Of a stretch of 5,800 nt of DNA, positions 5,342-5,800 are shown in pieces. Numbering within the stretch: position 1 is the stretch's first letter; the number at the start of each line of letters is the position of its first letter. Under the pieces are notes generated by a model. The model made no database searches, was not told the origin of the DNA, and saw only the letters and a list, made by a program, of their open reading frames with translations. The translations under genes and the position numbers were made by a program. The DNA is from Dehalococcoidia bacterium (GTDB lineage Bacteria; Chloroflexota; Dehalococcoidia; SHYD01; SHYC01), in NCBI GenBank assembly GCA_016844365.1, contig JAENIT010000156.1, positions 1 to 5,800 of the forward strand, in the 5' to 3' direction.

Positions 5342-5800
5342 TTGACCCGCACCATCACCCTCATCCCCGGAGACGGCACCGGCCCTGAGATCGTAGCGGC
5401 CACAAAGAAGGTACTGGACGCCCTCAATCTGGATGTGGAGTATGAGGTCCACGACGCCGGCATCCCCGTCATCGAGAAGTACGGCACTCCCCTGCCAGAG
5501 CATGTTCTGGAGTCCATCCGCAGGAACAAAGTCTGCCTCAAGGGGCCAATTACCACCCCCATCGGCGGCGGCATCCGCAGCGTGAACGTGGCCCTGCGCC
5601 ACGCTTTGAACCTCTACGCCTGCCTCCGCCCCTTCAAGTACTACCCTGGCATCCTGTCGCCCTTCCCCAATGTAGACATAGTCCTCATCAGGGAGAACAT
5701 GGAGGACCTGTACGCCGGTATCGAGTTCGAGCGAGGCACTCCCTTGGCCCTCGACTTCATCAAGTACGTCAGGGACCATGAGGCGGGGAACATAAGAGAG
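5342..5800 (+). CDS. icd: Isocitrate dehydrogenase, N-terminal 153 residues, 3' end outside window
   Basis: This enzyme catalyses oxidative decarboxylation of isocitrate to 2-oxoglutarate and CO2, or the reverse, in the cytoplasm. The TTG start gives MTRTITLIPGDGTGPEI, the usual beginning of the isocitrate/isopropylmalate dehydrogenase fold. The substrate residues known from E. coli Icd (S113, N115, R119, R129, R153, Y160) line up with S80, N82, R86, R96, R117 and Y124 here, in the motifs GGGIRSVNVALR, CLRPFKYY and RENMEDLYAGIE. The Ser-x-Asn signature separates it from 3-isopropylmalate dehydrogenase; homoisocitrate dehydrogenase is less likely but not excluded. The usual RENTED/RENSED reads RENMED (M120). 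NAD versus NADP use is set in the missing C-terminal half. No good promoter is visible just upstream. Its product or substrate, 2-oxoglutarate, is the likely substrate of the upstream KorAB. Confidence 0.9.
   Translation, partial: MTRTITLIPGDGTGPEIVAATKKVLDALNLDVEYEVHDAGIPVIEKYGTPLPEHVLESIRRNKVCLKGPITTPIGGGIRSVNVALRHALNLYACLRPFKYYPGILSPFPNVDIVLIRENMEDLYAGIEFERGTPLALDFIKYVRDHEAGNIRE

Noticed and set aside
5297..5779. Minus-strand ORF of 160 codons
   Set aside because: It is the antisense shadow of the GC-rich icd gene, whose conserved catalytic motifs are on the + strand.

Overview
The window reads as a stretch of ordinary bacterial central carbon metabolism at moderate to fairly high GC. All five genes lie on the + strand, and the first and last are cut by the window edges. 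The bacterial signs are a sigma70-type promoter, strong Shine-Dalgarno sites, a lipobox lipoprotein and stem-loop terminators. Together with an archaeal-looking two-subunit 2-oxoacid:ferredoxin oxidoreductase and a lone biotin-carrying pyruvate carboxylase B subunit, they suggest an anaerobic or facultative bacterium. My best guess is Chloroflexota, perhaps Dehalococcoidia; this is inference from gene style, not shown by the sequence.

Layout: 1-1233 is the 3' part of a pyruvate carboxylase subunit B gene (carboxyltransferase end, Pro/Ala-rich linker, biotinyl domain). 1234-1399 is a regulatory gap with a perfect 8-bp inverted repeat and a near-consensus promoter (TTTACA, 17 bp, TATAAT). 1400-3145 and 3165-4100 form a two-gene operon, korA-korB, closed by a 13-bp stem-loop. 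4133-4324 is a gap with a second foldable element. 4325-5104 encodes a secreted, lipid-anchored protein of unknown role with paired cysteines and a methionine-rich tail. 5105-5341 is a 237-base gap with two weaker inverted repeats and no gene that I can see. From 5342 to the window end runs the first 153 codons of an isocitrate dehydrogenase gene that starts with TTG.

How they work together: pyruvate carboxylase makes oxaloacetate from pyruvate and bicarbonate, isocitrate dehydrogenase interconverts isocitrate and 2-oxoglutarate plus CO2, and the ferredoxin-linked oxidoreductase interconverts 2-oxoglutarate (or pyruvate) and the acyl-CoA plus CO2. All three reactions fix or release CO2 around the TCA cycle, and the last two can run reductively. 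The genes appear to be several transcription units rather than one operon. The lipoprotein has no visible link to the others.

I found no mobile element, CRISPR array, tRNA, rRNA or defence-like system, and nothing that I would call a new biological system. The points most worth a second look are the archaeal-type oxidoreductase with its YPISP variant motif, the promoter that fixes the korA start, the TTG-started icd, the 1258-1278 palindrome and the unusual lipoprotein.
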